DNA from: Thermosporothrix hazakensis
Lineage (GTDB): Bacteria > Chloroflexota > Ktedonobacteria > Ktedonobacterales > Ktedonobacteraceae
Reading direction: 5' to 3'
NCBI RefSeq assembly: GCF_003253565.1
Contig: NZ_QKUF01000016.1
Coordinates: 106,535 to 153,916, forward strand
Length of the DNA stretch: 47,382 bases
In this document: positions 33,777-42,696 of the stretch, piece after piece
Position numbering within the stretch: position 1 is the first letter of the stretch
Layout: each line of letters opens with the position of its first letter
Program-made: the position numbers and the translations under genes
Notes under the pieces: generated by a model
Told to the model about the DNA's origin: nothing
Databases searched by the model: none
What the model saw: the letters and a program-made list of their open reading frames with translations, nothing else

Positions 33777-35504
33777 CTACTTTGTCTTCTTTATCGCGGT
33801 AATAGCACCGCCTGGCTGAATGATGATTGCCTCCGTGATTGTTCCCGACTCATCTCTTTTGAACTCGATACGGGAGCCCGAAAGCCCTTTGACCTGAAAT
33901 TCTGTCCCCTTGTAAGGTACGAGTTCAAAGGCTGGCTGACCTGGCATGGAGACGCTCAAGGTGTGTTCGCTCTTGAAGGCGACAATCATTTGCATGTCCA
34001 TGACCTCGTAGATTCCGGTGAAGGGCTCAAGGAAACTCTTTTCTGTCATCTGTTTGTTCGGCACACGCTTGAAGACAATGTCTTTAACCGCTGATTCCAT
34101 TGGCGCACTGAGGGTATCAATATCGCCACGGGTGTTGGTAAAGAAGGACATTTTTATGGTGAGGTCGAATTTCTCAACAGTGGCATCGAAGACGTCGTAA
34201 TGGTAGTGCTTGAGCGGAAGTTCCATCGAGTTGAATATGGCCTTCAACTGACCCCCATGCTCCGTGATCGAGATGGTCCCATAACCGGGATGCTCAAAGT
34301 CGCCGGTGTAGGCTTCGAGGGGATGTGATGGTGATGTTCCCTGAACGCGGTCTTCCTCGCTTTTTTCCTTTCCCTTTGTTCCTGCCGCCTTCATCTCATC
34401 AAATTCCTTCCGGAAGCGCTCATTCCAGGGGACTGCTTCCAGCCCAAGCAAGCGATCAATGATGTTATATGTCAGGATAGAGGGAACCGGGTTCACCTGG
34501 AGGTTAGTAAGCACGACAATGCCAATATTTTTCTGTGGCAAAATGGTGACAAGCGAGCTAAAGCCATCGATATTGCCGCCATGTTCAACCATTTTGTGGC
34601 CCCGATAGGTATGGAGGAACCAGCCCATGCCATAGGTTGAGTTGGTCAGTTCGGCGTATTTATTTGTCTCTGGCATGACCATTTGTGGCGAGTGCATCTG
34701 TGCTATCTGAGCTTCAGAGATGAGTTGGGTTTCACCGATTTTACCCCCGTTCGTTTGGAGCGATATCCACCGGCTCATGTCCTTGATGCTCGAAACAATC
34801 GCTCCGGCTGGCGCGATGGCTCCCTGTGCCGCATAAAAGGCCATCTCCTTTACTTCATCGTTCAGATGAATATAGGGATGGGAACACTGGCCCTGTTCTC
34901 TCGCTTGCTCGATCGAGAAAAAGCTTTGTGTCATGCCCAGAGGCTCGAAGATGCGCTTCTGTACGAACTCTTCCCAGGTCTGGCCGGTCAGCTCTCCCAC
35001 CAGATACCCGGCAACCATATACATCAGGTTCTGATACTGCCAGAGCTGGCGGAGATCCTTATTCGGTTCGAGGTACTGTAGACGATCAAACAGCTCTTTG
35101 CGTGTGTGCGTGGAGTTGTACCACATCAGGTCATGGCGAGGCAGGCCAGAGCGGTGCGATACCAGATCGCGGGGCGTCAGTCGCTCGGTGGCGAAGGTGT
35201 CATAGAGCTTAAAGGAGGGGAGGTATGCTTTGACCGGTGTATCCCAGTCTAACCGGCCCTCGTCTACCAGAAGAGCTATTGCTGCTGTTGTGAAGGCTTT
35301 TGTACAGGAGCCGATGGGGAAAAGTGTCTCGGATGTCACCTCTAACCCCTCAGCTCTATTGCGTTGCCCGAAGCCCTGTGAGAGAAGAATTTCATCATTC
35401 TGAATGATCGCGACAGCGGCGCCCGGAACCTTCCAATCCTGAAGAATGGAGTGTACGAAATCTTCAAAATGTGCTAACGGTTTTTTCGCCTCGGATTGAT
35501 TCAT
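33777..35504 (-). CDS. beta-lactamase-fold serine hydrolase with DUF3471-like C-terminus
   Basis: 575 residues. The penicillin-binding/class C beta-lactamase fold carries the SxxK motif SCTK (Ser66, Lys69), YQN (Tyr157, Asn159) and a third motif HGG in MVEHGGNIDG. Beyond about residue 400, after a charged KGKEKSEEDR linker, a beta-rich domain (YTGDFEHPGYGTISITEHGG) resembles DUF3471, found in many serine hydrolases of this group. No signal peptide is visible, so it is probably cytoplasmic or released unconventionally. Relatives are esterases or D-aminopeptidases more often than true beta-lactamases. GGAAG precedes the ATG, and a promoter lies about 90 bp upstream. Confidence 0.9.
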   Translation of the reverse strand: MNQSEAKKPLAHFEDFVHSILQDWKVPGAAVAIIQNDEILLSQGFGQRNRAEGLEVTSETLFPIGSCTKAFTTAAIALLVDEGRLDWDTPVKAYLPSFKLYDTFATERLTPRDLVSHRSGLPRHDLMWYNSTHTRKELFDRLQYLEPNKDLRQLWQYQNLMYMVAGYLVGELTGQTWEEFVQKRIFEPLGMTQSFFSIEQAREQGQCSHPYIHLNDEVKEMAFYAAQGAIAPAGAIVSSIKDMSRWISLQTNGGKIGETQLISEAQIAQMHSPQMVMPETNKYAELTNSTYGMGWFLHTYRGHKMVEHGGNIDGFSSLVTILPQKNIGIVVLTNLQVNPVPSILTYNIIDRLLGLEAVPWNERFRKEFDEMKAAGTKGKEKSEEDRVQGTSPSHPLEAYTGDFEHPGYGTISITEHGGQLKAIFNSMELPLKHYHYDVFDATVEKFDLTIKMSFFTNTRGDIDTLSAPMESAVKDIVFKRVPNKQMTEKSFLEPFTGIYEVMDMQMIVAFKSEHTLSVSMPGQPAFELVPYKGTEFQVKGLSGSRIEFKRDESGTITEAIIIQPGGAITAIKKTK

Positions 35505-35592
35505 GCTTGTTGCTTCCTTTTTCTTTGTTCATAGAAGAGTTTAGTGAGTTTCTTTTATAGAATGGAGATATTTGCTGCGCTTACATAGAAAA

Positions 35593-35620
35593 GTTATCAT
35601 ATAAAATGGATTCTTGTCAA
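35593..35620 (-). promoter_or_regulatory. promoter of the serine hydrolase gene
   Basis: On the minus strand TTGACA (35615-35620) is followed by a 16-bp AT-rich spacer and GATAAC (35593-35598). It lies about 90 bp before the start codon at 35504. Confidence 0.55.
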
Positions 35621-35960
35621 TGAAATTGGCAAGAAAAATCAAAGAAATAGTAAAAATTCAATCGCGGGCAGGCTGGATTCGGGAGATGCTCTGCCTGCTA
35701 TTTTATCCATAAAAACGTGTATGAATGCAGGTAGTAACTAAGTGCCCATTGAGGGCAAAAATAGTCAAATCTGTTTCTTATTATGCTACTGCCCGCATTC
35801 TACCTTTCGTGAAAATGGTGATAGTCTACTCCTGCTAGAAAGAGGGGCAAGGATCAGTTTAGAAAGCAGAAAACGCTCAATACTGTTCATAAGTTGCTGC
35901 TTGTGAAGGAGTATTCCTATCAGCATTGGAAAAACTACAATTTCAGGAGGAAATTGTTTT
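35621..35960. other. AT-rich region between divergent genes
   Basis: About 340 bp upstream of the GH71 pseudogene and the serine hydrolase. It contains AT-rich DNA at 35621-35660 but no recognised gene. An AGGAGG ribosome-binding site at about 35944-35949 belongs to the GH71 pseudogene. Confidence 0.45.
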
Positions 35961-36475
35961 ATGGCGTTTCGTTTTAGCCGCAGAAAGATGCTGGCCCTTT
36001 CAGCAGGGTGTGCGGGAACCGTCCTTGCTGCTGGTGCCGGGCTTTACCTGTTCCGTCCGGCAGGATCCCAATCGGCCCACGCGGCTTCCTGCTTCCGTGA
36101 ATCCCTTTCTGTTTGATATGCCCTCAACCAGCGTACTGCGTGCCTCGAAAAAGAAGGTCTTTGTCTACTACTTCCCTCCCTTTCCCATCTCTATTGAGAA
36201 TGCGGTTCCATCGCAAGATTACTCCGCTGCGTGGCTGGACCCCGACGCGAAGAATGGGCAGTATCGCGCAATTGGTGTCTATCTGCGTGATCGTCCCATT
36301 GGACGTGCTCCCCGGTCGGAAAAAAACTGGCTTCAGATAGACTATCAAGTGGAGGTACAGCGTGCAATTTCCATCGGGCTGGATGGCTTTATCTATGGAA
36401 TGCCTGATCATGAGCTGGTGGATCAACGCTGGAACCGTGTCGGTATGATGCTGGATGCAGCTAAAGCCGTTGATC
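35961..36475 (+). pseudogene. GH71 (alpha-1,3-glucanase-like) gene, frameshifted and truncated
   Basis: The ATG at 35961 has AGGAGG about 10 bases upstream and encodes a twin-arginine signal peptide, FSRRKMLALSAGCAGTVLAA, with an AHA-type cleavage site. Near 36090 the frame must change by one position. The other frame then continues VNPFLFDMPSTSVLRASKKK, VFVYYFPPFPIS, and DRPIGRAPRSEKNWLQIDYQ, then IGLDGFIYGMPD, which fits the N-terminal half of GH71 endo-alpha-1,3-glucanases. Homology stops at AAKAVD near 36475, where an oppositely oriented relic begins. An intact homologue would be a secreted enzyme attacking fungal cell-wall alpha-glucan. Both frameshift and truncation make this copy dead. 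Confidence 0.8.
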
Positions 36476-36661
36476 TCGAATCTGTACGCCGTTTGGCAGT
36501 CTGGTATGTATCAGGCGCTGTTGTCGCTCCAATTGCTCCCGCTCAATGCCAGAGATTCCGGCAGTGTCGAAGAGTGCGCTGGCGCTCAGCAGGCAATCTC
36601 GCTGAATCATCGGCCAATTTGCGGCTTCTGCCAGATGGTACGCATGAGTGAGCTGTTTCAT
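36461..36661 (-). pseudogene. DUF7002-like N-terminal remnant
   Basis: The minus strand from ATG 36661 reads MKQLTHAYHLAEAANWPMIQ, then RDCLLSASALFDTAGISG and GVQIRDQRL before a stop. This matches the start of the DUF7002 family (YPRLYHMAEAxxWPSIxRHGLLSTSALLD, then VIRDQxPM). The rest of the protein is missing: the frame ends at the breakpoint with the GH71 relic. The family's function is unknown. Confidence 0.65.
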
Positions 36662-37124
36662 TTCACCGTTTCCGTATGCTCTTTTTCCTCGCTCTCGCAA
36701 GGTAATGGATAGTATAAGAGCAGGTATGAGAAAAAGCAATCTTTATGCCCCGTTTCGTCTGGCTGAAAACCCTCATTCTCTGCTGCCTGAATAGGGCTAT
36801 ATAAGGGATCATCTAAAACTCTCATCACGATACTGGAGACTTTCTCGGTGTGGCGCTATCAGATGGATCAGGTATACTTGAGCCTGTTCGCCTCTTTTTT
36901 TACGTCCTGCCACCCTGTTTTTACTCTTTTCACCCTCAAATGTTGCATCTGTGTTGTACAGTAGGGATGTGATCCAGAAAATGCCTGGCCAGCATGGATC
37001 GGAGATGCATGCATGCACCTTCCATACGAAATCCATCTTGTTTACCTTGTTCTTGTAGAGCGTGCGAGAACGGAGATGAGGAGCAGAAGGGAATGCTCCT
37101 CAGAAAACTCCAGAGGAGAGATAC
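36662..37124. other. upstream region of the erythromycin esterase gene
   Basis: About 460 bp without a recognised gene. It holds T- and C-rich DNA around 36840-36930, and AGGAG just before the esterase start. No clear promoter or attenuator-like leader peptide was found. Confidence 0.4.
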
Positions 37125-38456
37125 ATGATTCACTCAACAGTCAGATATGCGACACTGCACGATTGGATTGCGCAGGAGGCAGTTCCATTCTCGCTTGCTT
37201 CTCCGACCACCTTCAATGCTGCGGTTGATAAGCTGATTGCTTCACTTGGGAGTTCCGTAGAATTGCTCGGCTTTGGAGAGGCACTTCATGGAGGGGAGGA
37301 GCTCCTTCTTCTTCGCAATCAACTCTTCCAGCGCCTTGTAGAGCGCCACGGCTATAGCGCTATCGCCATCGAGAGCAATTTCCATAAGGGAGACATTGTC
37401 AATGAATATGTGCTTGGGCGCGGGCCAGATTCGTATGAAGCAGTACGCGATGCTGGGCTGAAACACGGCTTTGAGCGATTCGAAGCGAATCGAGAACTTA
37501 TCGAGTGGATGCGCCAATACAATGCTGATCCAGCACATCCTGTGAAAATCCATTTCTATGGTTTCGATGGTCCGACTGATGCGCCTATCACATCCAGTCC
37601 ACGTCAGATTCTCTTTGTTGCACTTGATTACCTCACCTCAATTGATCGTGTTCGCGGTCAGGAATATCGTAACCGCATTGAACCACTGCTTGGTCAAGAT
37701 GCCGCCTGGGAAAATCCAGATGCTGCACTCGATCCAACGAAGGCCGTAGGCCAGTCAGCAGAGGCAAGGGCGTTACGCATTGAGGTAGAGGAACTCATTT
37801 CAGAGCTCCATTTTCGCCGTCCCGAGTTGGTGGCAAAGAGCGACAAAAGCCGCTACCTGGAGGCTATGCAATTCGCGGTGGAGGCGCGGCAGTTGTTGAA
37901 CTATCATGCAGAGCTAGCACGAGCGTCTGACAAACGTATGATCAGGCTACTGCATATCCGTGCTGGAATGATGGCGGATAATCTGGAGTATATCATTTCT
38001 CGTGAACAGGGCTGGGGCAAAGTATTCATCTTTGCTCACAACAGCCATTTGAATCGAGAACAGACAATATGGCAATGGGGGAACGAAACCGTGACATGGT
38101 GTCCTGTTGGAGCTCATCTTCAAGAGATGTTTGGTTCGCGCTATGCCGTCATCGGTTCCGCTGTGGGTGAATCGCCAGTTCATGGAATCGGCCGGCCAGA
38201 AGCAGGCACGCTTGAGGCGCTGCTGACTGCTGTTCCGGGACCTGCGCGGTTCATTCCCACGCATGGCGGACAGGGGCTGCCTGCAGAGGAGATTGCTGTT
38301 CTTCCCGTTCGCTCTGGAAGCAAAAAGAATGGGTCGTATATAGAACCACTGAGTGCCCAAAGCTTCTCTAATTTCGACTGGTTCGCTGTCCTGGATACGG
38401 TGACATACGTTCGTGGCGGGCTCCCCTGGTTAGCGCAGAGCGTAGATAGAGAGTAG
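37125..38456 (+). CDS. erythromycin esterase family protein (EreA/B-like)
   Basis: 443 residues. Family hallmarks: GFGEALHGGEELLLLRNQLF, with the catalytic-site Glu52 and His55, then YSAIAIESNFHKGDIVNEYV, GFERFEANRELIEWMRQYN and IFAHNSHLNRE with a further conserved His. Characterised members open the lactone ring of 14-membered macrolides; many environmental homologues have other or unknown ester substrates. No signal peptide is present. AGGAG lies about 10 bases before the ATG. The gene is monocistronic. Its length and motifs are complete, so it is probably active, but macrolide resistance itself is not proven by sequence. Confidence 0.9.
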   Translation: MIHSTVRYATLHDWIAQEAVPFSLASPTTFNAAVDKLIASLGSSVELLGFGEALHGGEELLLLRNQLFQRLVERHGYSAIAIESNFHKGDIVNEYVLGRGPDSYEAVRDAGLKHGFERFEANRELIEWMRQYNADPAHPVKIHFYGFDGPTDAPITSSPRQILFVALDYLTSIDRVRGQEYRNRIEPLLGQDAAWENPDAALDPTKAVGQSAEARALRIEVEELISELHFRRPELVAKSDKSRYLEAMQFAVEARQLLNYHAELARASDKRMIRLLHIRAGMMADNLEYIISREQGWGKVFIFAHNSHLNREQTIWQWGNETVTWCPVGAHLQEMFGSRYAVIGSAVGESPVHGIGRPEAGTLEALLTAVPGPARFIPTHGGQGLPAEEIAVLPVRSGSKKNGSYIEPLSAQSFSNFDWFAVLDTVTYVRGGLPWLAQSVDRE

Positions 38457-38466
38457 TACCCCGAGT

Positions 38467-38501
38467 TTCTGAGCATTCTGTATTCAATGAATAGCTCAGA
38501 A
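38467..38501 (+). terminator. hairpin after the erythromycin esterase gene
   Basis: TTCTGAGC and GCTCAGAA form a perfect 8-bp inverted repeat, with an inner ATT/AAT pair, 10 bases past the stop codon. There is no T-run after it, so terminator function is uncertain. Confidence 0.35.
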
Positions 38502-38556
38502 GGGGCAGCAACGGGAAAAGAGAAAAACCGTTGTGGAAATACAGGAAAGCTCCTTT

Positions 38557-38900
38557 CTGTTTTCTTGTAATGGAAAGCCGATGAAGAGAGGTGAAGCGGT
38601 TGAATGGGAATACCAGAAATGGCTTCTCTGTTATAGAAAGATGGAAAGAGGAAGAGGATCACAGCCGAAAAAAGTAATGAAAGCTGTGGGTCGGAATAAA
38701 ACAGATGGAGCTTCTGTTATAGAAAGGTGGAAAGCGGAAGAGGCCCACAGCTGGAAGTGGGAATAAAACAGAGAGATCCTCTGTTATAGAGAAATGGAAA
38801 GAGGAAGAAGTTCATAGCCGGAAAGAGCAATGAAAGCTGTGGGCGGGAATAAAACAGAGAGATCCTCTGTTATAGAGAAATGGAAAGAGGAAGAGGGGTC
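38557..38900. repeat. tandem 86-bp repeat array with internal hairpins
   Basis: CTGTTATAGA recurs at 38628, 38714, 38781 and 38867, giving units of 86, 67 and 86 bp; the 67-bp unit lacks a 19-bp internal segment. A diverged unit precedes at about 38557, and the last is partial. The 86-bp units carry ATAGC or CACAGC followed by GCTGTGGG some 16-18 bases later, able to fold into a small hairpin, and then GGGAATAAAACAGA. The whole array lies in front of the Hsp20 gene. No open frame runs through it. Confidence 0.8.
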
Positions 38901-38979
38901 AGGGAAAGAAGAGTAAAGATGATCTCTCTTCCGGGTCAAGAGTGTCGCATAGAGTCATGCTTCGCAGGAGGTGATGTCT

Positions 38980-39459
38980 ATGACAATGCTGAAACGCTAT
39001 GACCCATTCAATGAGCTCTTTACGCTGCGTGATGCGATGAATCGTCTCTTTGATCAGAGCTTTGTCCATCCGGCAGGCCTGTTCACGGAAGCTGTCAATC
39101 AGATTCCGGTGAACGTGCTGGAGACCGAGCAGGGCTATGAGGTTCAGGCGTTGCTGCCGGGCGTCAAAGCGGAGGATATTGAGCTGACGGTGAAGGAGAA
39201 CACACTGACCCTCAAGGGCAAGTATGCGCCGGTTGTGGAAGAGGGGAAGCAGGTGAACTGGCTGCTTCAGGAGTTCGGCTCCGGCGAGTTCACACGCTCA
39301 ATCACCTTTGAAAAGGCGCTGGATAGCGAGCACATCGAGACGAGCTACGAGAATGGCATGCTGAAGGTGTATGCGCCGATCAATGAGGCGGCTCGACCCA
39401 AACGGATCAGCATCAAAGCGCAGCAGCCCAAAGAGCTGGCGGCGAGCACACCTCGCTGA
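38980..39459 (+). CDS. Hsp20/alpha-crystallin family small heat-shock protein
   Basis: 159 residues. ATG 38980 is chosen because AGGAGGT at 38966-38972 sits 7 bases upstream; GTG 38971 and ATG 38974 lie inside or too near that site. After a 45-residue N-terminal arm (MTMLKRYDPFNELFTLRDAM), the alpha-crystallin domain follows: VNVLETEQGYEVQALLPGVK, then GEFTRSITFEKALD and NGMLKVYAPINEA, with the conserved GxLxVxxP near its end. It is an ATP-independent holdase that keeps unfolded proteins soluble under stress. The gene is monocistronic. A tandem repeat array, not a recognisable CIRCE element, lies upstream. Confidence 0.95.
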   Translation: MTMLKRYDPFNELFTLRDAMNRLFDQSFVHPAGLFTEAVNQIPVNVLETEQGYEVQALLPGVKAEDIELTVKENTLTLKGKYAPVVEEGKQVNWLLQEFGSGEFTRSITFEKALDSEHIETSYENGMLKVYAPINEAARPKRISIKAQQPKELAASTPR

Positions 39460-39744
39460 GCCAGCCAGGGCTGAGGGCCGTTATTTCAACCTCGACACAG
39501 GGCGGCCAACAAACACTGTTGATATGGTGCCGCAGGGGCTTGCAAGAGAAGCAGGCCCCCTTTCTTTTTTGGGCGTGGTCTCCCGTTGTGTTATCGGAAG
39601 CGTCACTACGCTACAGGCATTGCAAGATGCCGGGTTGGATCAGACGGTTCAGTGCTTTTACACGGTGTGGCTGCGGCGCCAGCATCTCTTTCTCAAACGT
39701 TGTTTGCCGTCAAATCATGCCTTTTAAAGAATTGATGAAGCTTC

Positions 39745-40345
39745 CTGGTCGTTTCTTCATCACCTGAAGATACATGACAGCGGACAGTAGAATGCTGAAA
39801 TGTGGCCGTCTCAAAAGTCAGGTCGCCAAGTACGGGATGCCTGAGATGTTTTTGCCTGTACAGGCAGCGTGCACATTGTGTTGAGCCCAGAGCTTGCGAA
39901 AAACCGGACTGGCGTGTTGGAGGCGTTTGATACATGTTGAGATCTCAGGAGTGTCCAAACTGCGATTCACCCGGCCCCGAAAGACCTCCAGGATCTCTTG
40001 AGCATAGTGTTCCCTTTCGACAAAGAGGGTGATCTGCTCGCTCAAAGGAGTCTTTGTAAATAACAACCACAGTAGATTGCGCTCACTTTTGGGAAGTTTG
40101 CCAAAATCTTCAAAGACCATTCTGGCGGCATTATTCCAGCCCAGGATATCATAAGTACGTCCGGTGAGCAGGGCAGGCACAGCATTCAGCTCATCAAGTA
40201 TGTGATGAGAGATGTGTTGTACCGGCTCTTCTGGCCGCATACTCTGCAGATCGGGGGCGGGTTGATGAGCAAGCGTAAAAAGATGCGCCCGTTCATCTTC
40301 AGTGAGCTGGAGGACGTTGGCCAGACTGGAGAGTATGCTGCTTGA
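39745..40345 (-). pseudogene. XRE/MmyB-type regulator remnant, frameshifted
   Basis: On the minus strand THVSSSILSSLANVLQLTED, then ERAHLFTLAHQ is the end of the helix-turn-helix region typical of actinobacterial and chloroflexal XRE-MmyB regulators. The MmyB-like ligand domain follows (LLTGRTYDILGWNNAARMVF, then FGKLPKSERNLLWLLFT). Near 39862 a frameshift breaks the conserved end: WAQHNVH continues in another frame as ARCLYRQKHLRHPVLGDLTF. The N-terminal half of the helix-turn-helix is missing and replaced by another relic. The product is unlikely to bind DNA. Confidence 0.7.
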
Positions 40346-40600
40346 CACATGAGTTTGAACCCTTCTCCATGGAAGCCGTGAAAGGTGCGAAACATCTCCT
40401 CTGGTGTTCGCCATCGTCATAGCGATGAAAGCATGAAGCATGGGGTGCTCGATGGGGTTTGAGCGGGCCGTGTGTGCCGACTGCATGTCATCGCAGTGGT
40501 GGAGGCGAACCCCATATTGCTCCGAAAGCCGCCGCGCGATGGTTGACTTACCTGTTGTGTCGCTCTTTACCTGCTCCTTTCAGGTCGCTGACTCCCCCGA
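40345..40600 (-). pseudogene. P-loop kinase-like N-terminal remnant fused to the MmyB relic
   Basis: Upstream in the same minus-strand frame the sequence reads TTGKSTIARRLSEQYGVRLH, then HCDDMQ and RSNPIEHPMLHAFIAMTM. TTGKST is a damaged Walker A loop, and the following helix and acidic DD are like adenylate/shikimate-kinase-type enzymes that monitor small substrates. A frameshift then gives MFRTFHGFHGEGFKL, the next expected segment, before homology stops at about 40350 and the MmyB sequence begins. Two unrelated gene fragments are therefore spliced at DNA level. The protein identity is inferred from motif order only. Confidence 0.55.
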
Positions 40601-40825
40601 TTTCGCAGATGCTTGTTTTTACCACAGCAGAAGCAGAGCCAGCAAGGAAACTGATAGAACCCGGGGAGTGAGAGAGCTTTCCCACTATGCAGTCAGTTAA
40701 AGAAACGGAGGGGAGAGATATGGATCCCTCCTCTCCACAGGCGAGCAACCTGGGCTCTCGCCTCCCCGGCAGCATGCTTGGAGCAGCAGAAGACCCTCGC
40801 GCGGGCTTCGTTGCAAGCCTCGCCC

Positions 40826-41311
40826 TTAGCTCACCGCTTTCTTCACAAGCTCGCTTATCCTCTCCTCTTCGGCGGCGGTCAACTCCTTGAGCGCGAAGGA
40901 GACCGGCCACATAGCGCCTTCGTCGAGATGGGCTATGTCGTTGAAGCCAAGCGTCGCGTACCTTGTCTTGAACTTGCTTGCGGGCTGGAAGAAGCAAACG
41001 ACCTTACCATCTCTGGCATATGCGGGCATCCCATACCAGGTTTTCGGTGAGAGCTCTGGCGCATTGGCTTTGATGATCTCATGGAGCCGCGTGGCCATGA
41101 CACGATCTGGTTCCGGCATCTCGGCAATCTTTGCGAGCACGTCGCTTTCCCCTTCCGCCTTATTCTTGTTGGCGCGTGCCTCTGCTTTCTGCTCTTTGGC
41201 GCGCTCCTTCATCGCGGCTCGTTCTTCCTCTGTGAAGCCCTTAGACTTCTTGTTGCTCACGGTCGTATTCTCAGCGGACTCCTGTGTGTTCATCTTTTCT
41301 GTTTTGCTCAT
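40826..41311 (-). CDS. DUF1801 domain protein (YdhG-like)
   Basis: 161 residues. The first 60 residues are highly charged (KGFTEEERAAMKERAKEQKA), probably a coiled coil. The DUF1801 domain follows: EPDRVMATRLHEIIKANAPE, LSPKTWYGMPAYARDGKVVC, FF and a C-terminal ELVKKA helix. The family includes the frataxin-like iron-binding YdhG of Bacillus, but most members are uncharacterised. It is the first of several small minus-strand genes with separate upstream regions. Function is unknown beyond the fold. Confidence 0.88.
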   Translation of the reverse strand: MSKTEKMNTQESAENTTVSNKKSKGFTEEERAAMKERAKEQKAEARANKNKAEGESDVLAKIAEMPEPDRVMATRLHEIIKANAPELSPKTWYGMPAYARDGKVVCFFQPASKFKTRYATLGFNDIAHLDEGAMWPVSFALKELTAAEEERISELVKKAVS

Positions 41312-41480
41312 CTCAATCTCCTTCTAATTGATCTGGGGTGAAAACCGTGCCATAGCGCGGTGGCGAACGTATCCTCTTCTCGTTGTATGTTGCCTCATAT
41401 GGCCGCGAAGCTTTTGGAGGCGTTTCTTCAAGGGTGACGGGCTTACCAGGGATGTGACCTGCATTCGGCGCTTCTCATTG

Positions 41481-41948
41481 TCACCCGGTGATACTCAAGG
41501 GCTTTTTTTGCCCTTTCCAGCTTTTCCGTATTGGCTCGCCGGTATCGGAGTAGATCGTTGAAAACGCGCTTTCTACAGTCAGCTCGAATAAGATGTAATG
41601 ATCCTGCGGCTGATACCCATATGTCGCAGCAAGTTCCCGCATCGCCGGATCATCAGTTAAAAATGCATGTCCTGTCAGGCAAAACTCTCCTTCACCACCA
41701 TCATTGCTGCTTACCCAACAATGCAACATGTAGCCGGAACCTCGCTGTAAATCATGGCCCTTTGGAGATGTCGGTTCCATAAACAGGAGCAGATGCCCCT
41801 CGCCTATAATTGGCGTCACGGGATGAACGCGGGGCATTCCGTTCGCACGGACAGTTGCCAGATAGGCCGGGCCACTTTTCAAGCGAGCCTCGCCAAAGGC
41901 GGAGAGTTCTGGTTCAGCGAGCGCAAAATCTTGCCAGGACTGATTCAT
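41481..41948 (-). CDS. pyridoxamine 5'-phosphate oxidase-fold protein
   Basis: 155 residues with the split-barrel flavin-binding fold: LKSGPAYLATVRANGMPRVH, then PVTPIIGEGHLLLFM and SPKGHDLQRGSGYMLHCWV. The end carries ILFELTVESAFSTIY. Proteins of this size bind FMN, F420 or haem; several reduce or degrade small substrates. No dedicated partner is adjacent. It fits the redox theme of the two LLM enzymes in the window, but cofactor choice cannot be settled by eye. Confidence 0.88.
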   Translation of the reverse strand: MNQSWQDFALAEPELSAFGEARLKSGPAYLATVRANGMPRVHPVTPIIGEGHLLLFMEPTSPKGHDLQRGSGYMLHCWVSSNDGGEGEFCLTGHAFLTDDPAMRELAATYGYQPQDHYILFELTVESAFSTIYSDTGEPIRKSWKGQKKPLSITG

Positions 41949-42037
41949 ACTATACTCCTGATTTTTCTGTTTAACAGAGCATCAATCGGCGCGATACTGA
42001 AGCATGCGAGGCGCATCTGCACTGCACCTCGCAGTGA

Positions 42038-42409
42038 CTAGGCCTGGACTACCTGCCACACGTTACCATCGGGATCCCGCAGGTCAAACCATTTGACGCC
42101 AGACCCCGGACCATACAGATCGTCCTTCACGTCGTTGACCTTAACGCCCTTTGCTTTGAGCTCGTTGTAGGTCGCTTCAACATCGGATGTCGCCAGGTAG
42201 AGCCGCATTGTACCAGGACGCATATTTCCATGCAATGTCGAGAGTGTCAGCGAGGCACCCCCTCCCGGGAACGCAAGTGTGACCCAGTGCTGTTCGCCTT
42301 GTCCGTAGTCTGTCGTGACCTCAAATCCCAATTGCTCCGCGTAAAAGGTTTTGGCCTTTGCCATATCGGTAACTGCCATCATCACCATCTGTATTTTTTC
42401 ATTAGCCAT
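42038..42409 (-). CDS. VOC (glyoxalase/bleomycin-resistance fold) protein
   Basis: 123 residues, one pair of beta-alpha-beta-beta-beta modules: MVMMAVTDMAKAKTFYAEQL, then GFEVTTDYGQGEQHWVTLAF and KWFDLRDPDGNVWQVVQA. Candidate metal ligands of the VOC fold include a C-terminal acidic/His position, but the canonical His/Glu set is not complete, so it may be a binding or resistance protein rather than an enzyme. The ATG at 42409 has GGAAG upstream. It stands 89 bases upstream of the PPOX-fold gene on the same strand and may share its transcript. Confidence 0.9.
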   Translation of the reverse strand: MANEKIQMVMMAVTDMAKAKTFYAEQLGFEVTTDYGQGEQHWVTLAFPGGGASLTLSTLHGNMRPGTMRLYLATSDVEATYNELKAKGVKVNDVKDDLYGPGSGVKWFDLRDPDGNVWQVVQA

Positions 42410-42480
42410 GATCGAATCTTCCTTTCATTTGCCGTTAAACTGTGTTTTCTTCGTGTGAGAGTAAGGCATGCTTCACCTGC

Positions 42481-42696
42481 TCAAGCGTCCTTTGTCTGAG
42501 CTGTGCTCGTCTCAAGGGAGAGCAGCGTCAGACCGAGACGGACGATCTGGAGGAGCACTCCATGCAGCGCGGCCTGATCTGGCAGCGTCCCTGAGAGGAG
42601 CGTTGTTCCGGTCTCCTGTTGCTCGATGCAAAGTCCGCCAAAGCGGTCTTGCCAGGCCGGGTCCAGGTGTCCCTGAACTCGTATCTCGTAGTACAT
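42481..42696 (-). CDS. small conserved hypothetical protein (71 aa)
   Basis: Seventy-one residues from the ATG at 42696, which has GGAGGA 7 bases upstream; an upstream in-frame ATG at 42711 lacks one. The sequence MYYEIRVQGHLDPAWQDRFG, then GTTLLSGTLPDQAALHGVLL resembles small proteins found beside regulators and hydrolases in Ktedonobacteria and other Chloroflexota. No catalytic residue pattern is apparent. It lies immediately downstream of the large LuxR gene on the same strand (199 bases apart), so the two may be co-transcribed. Function is unknown. Confidence 0.75.
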   Translation of the reverse strand: MYYEIRVQGHLDPAWQDRFGGLCIEQQETGTTLLSGTLPDQAALHGVLLQIVRLGLTLLSLETSTAQTKDA

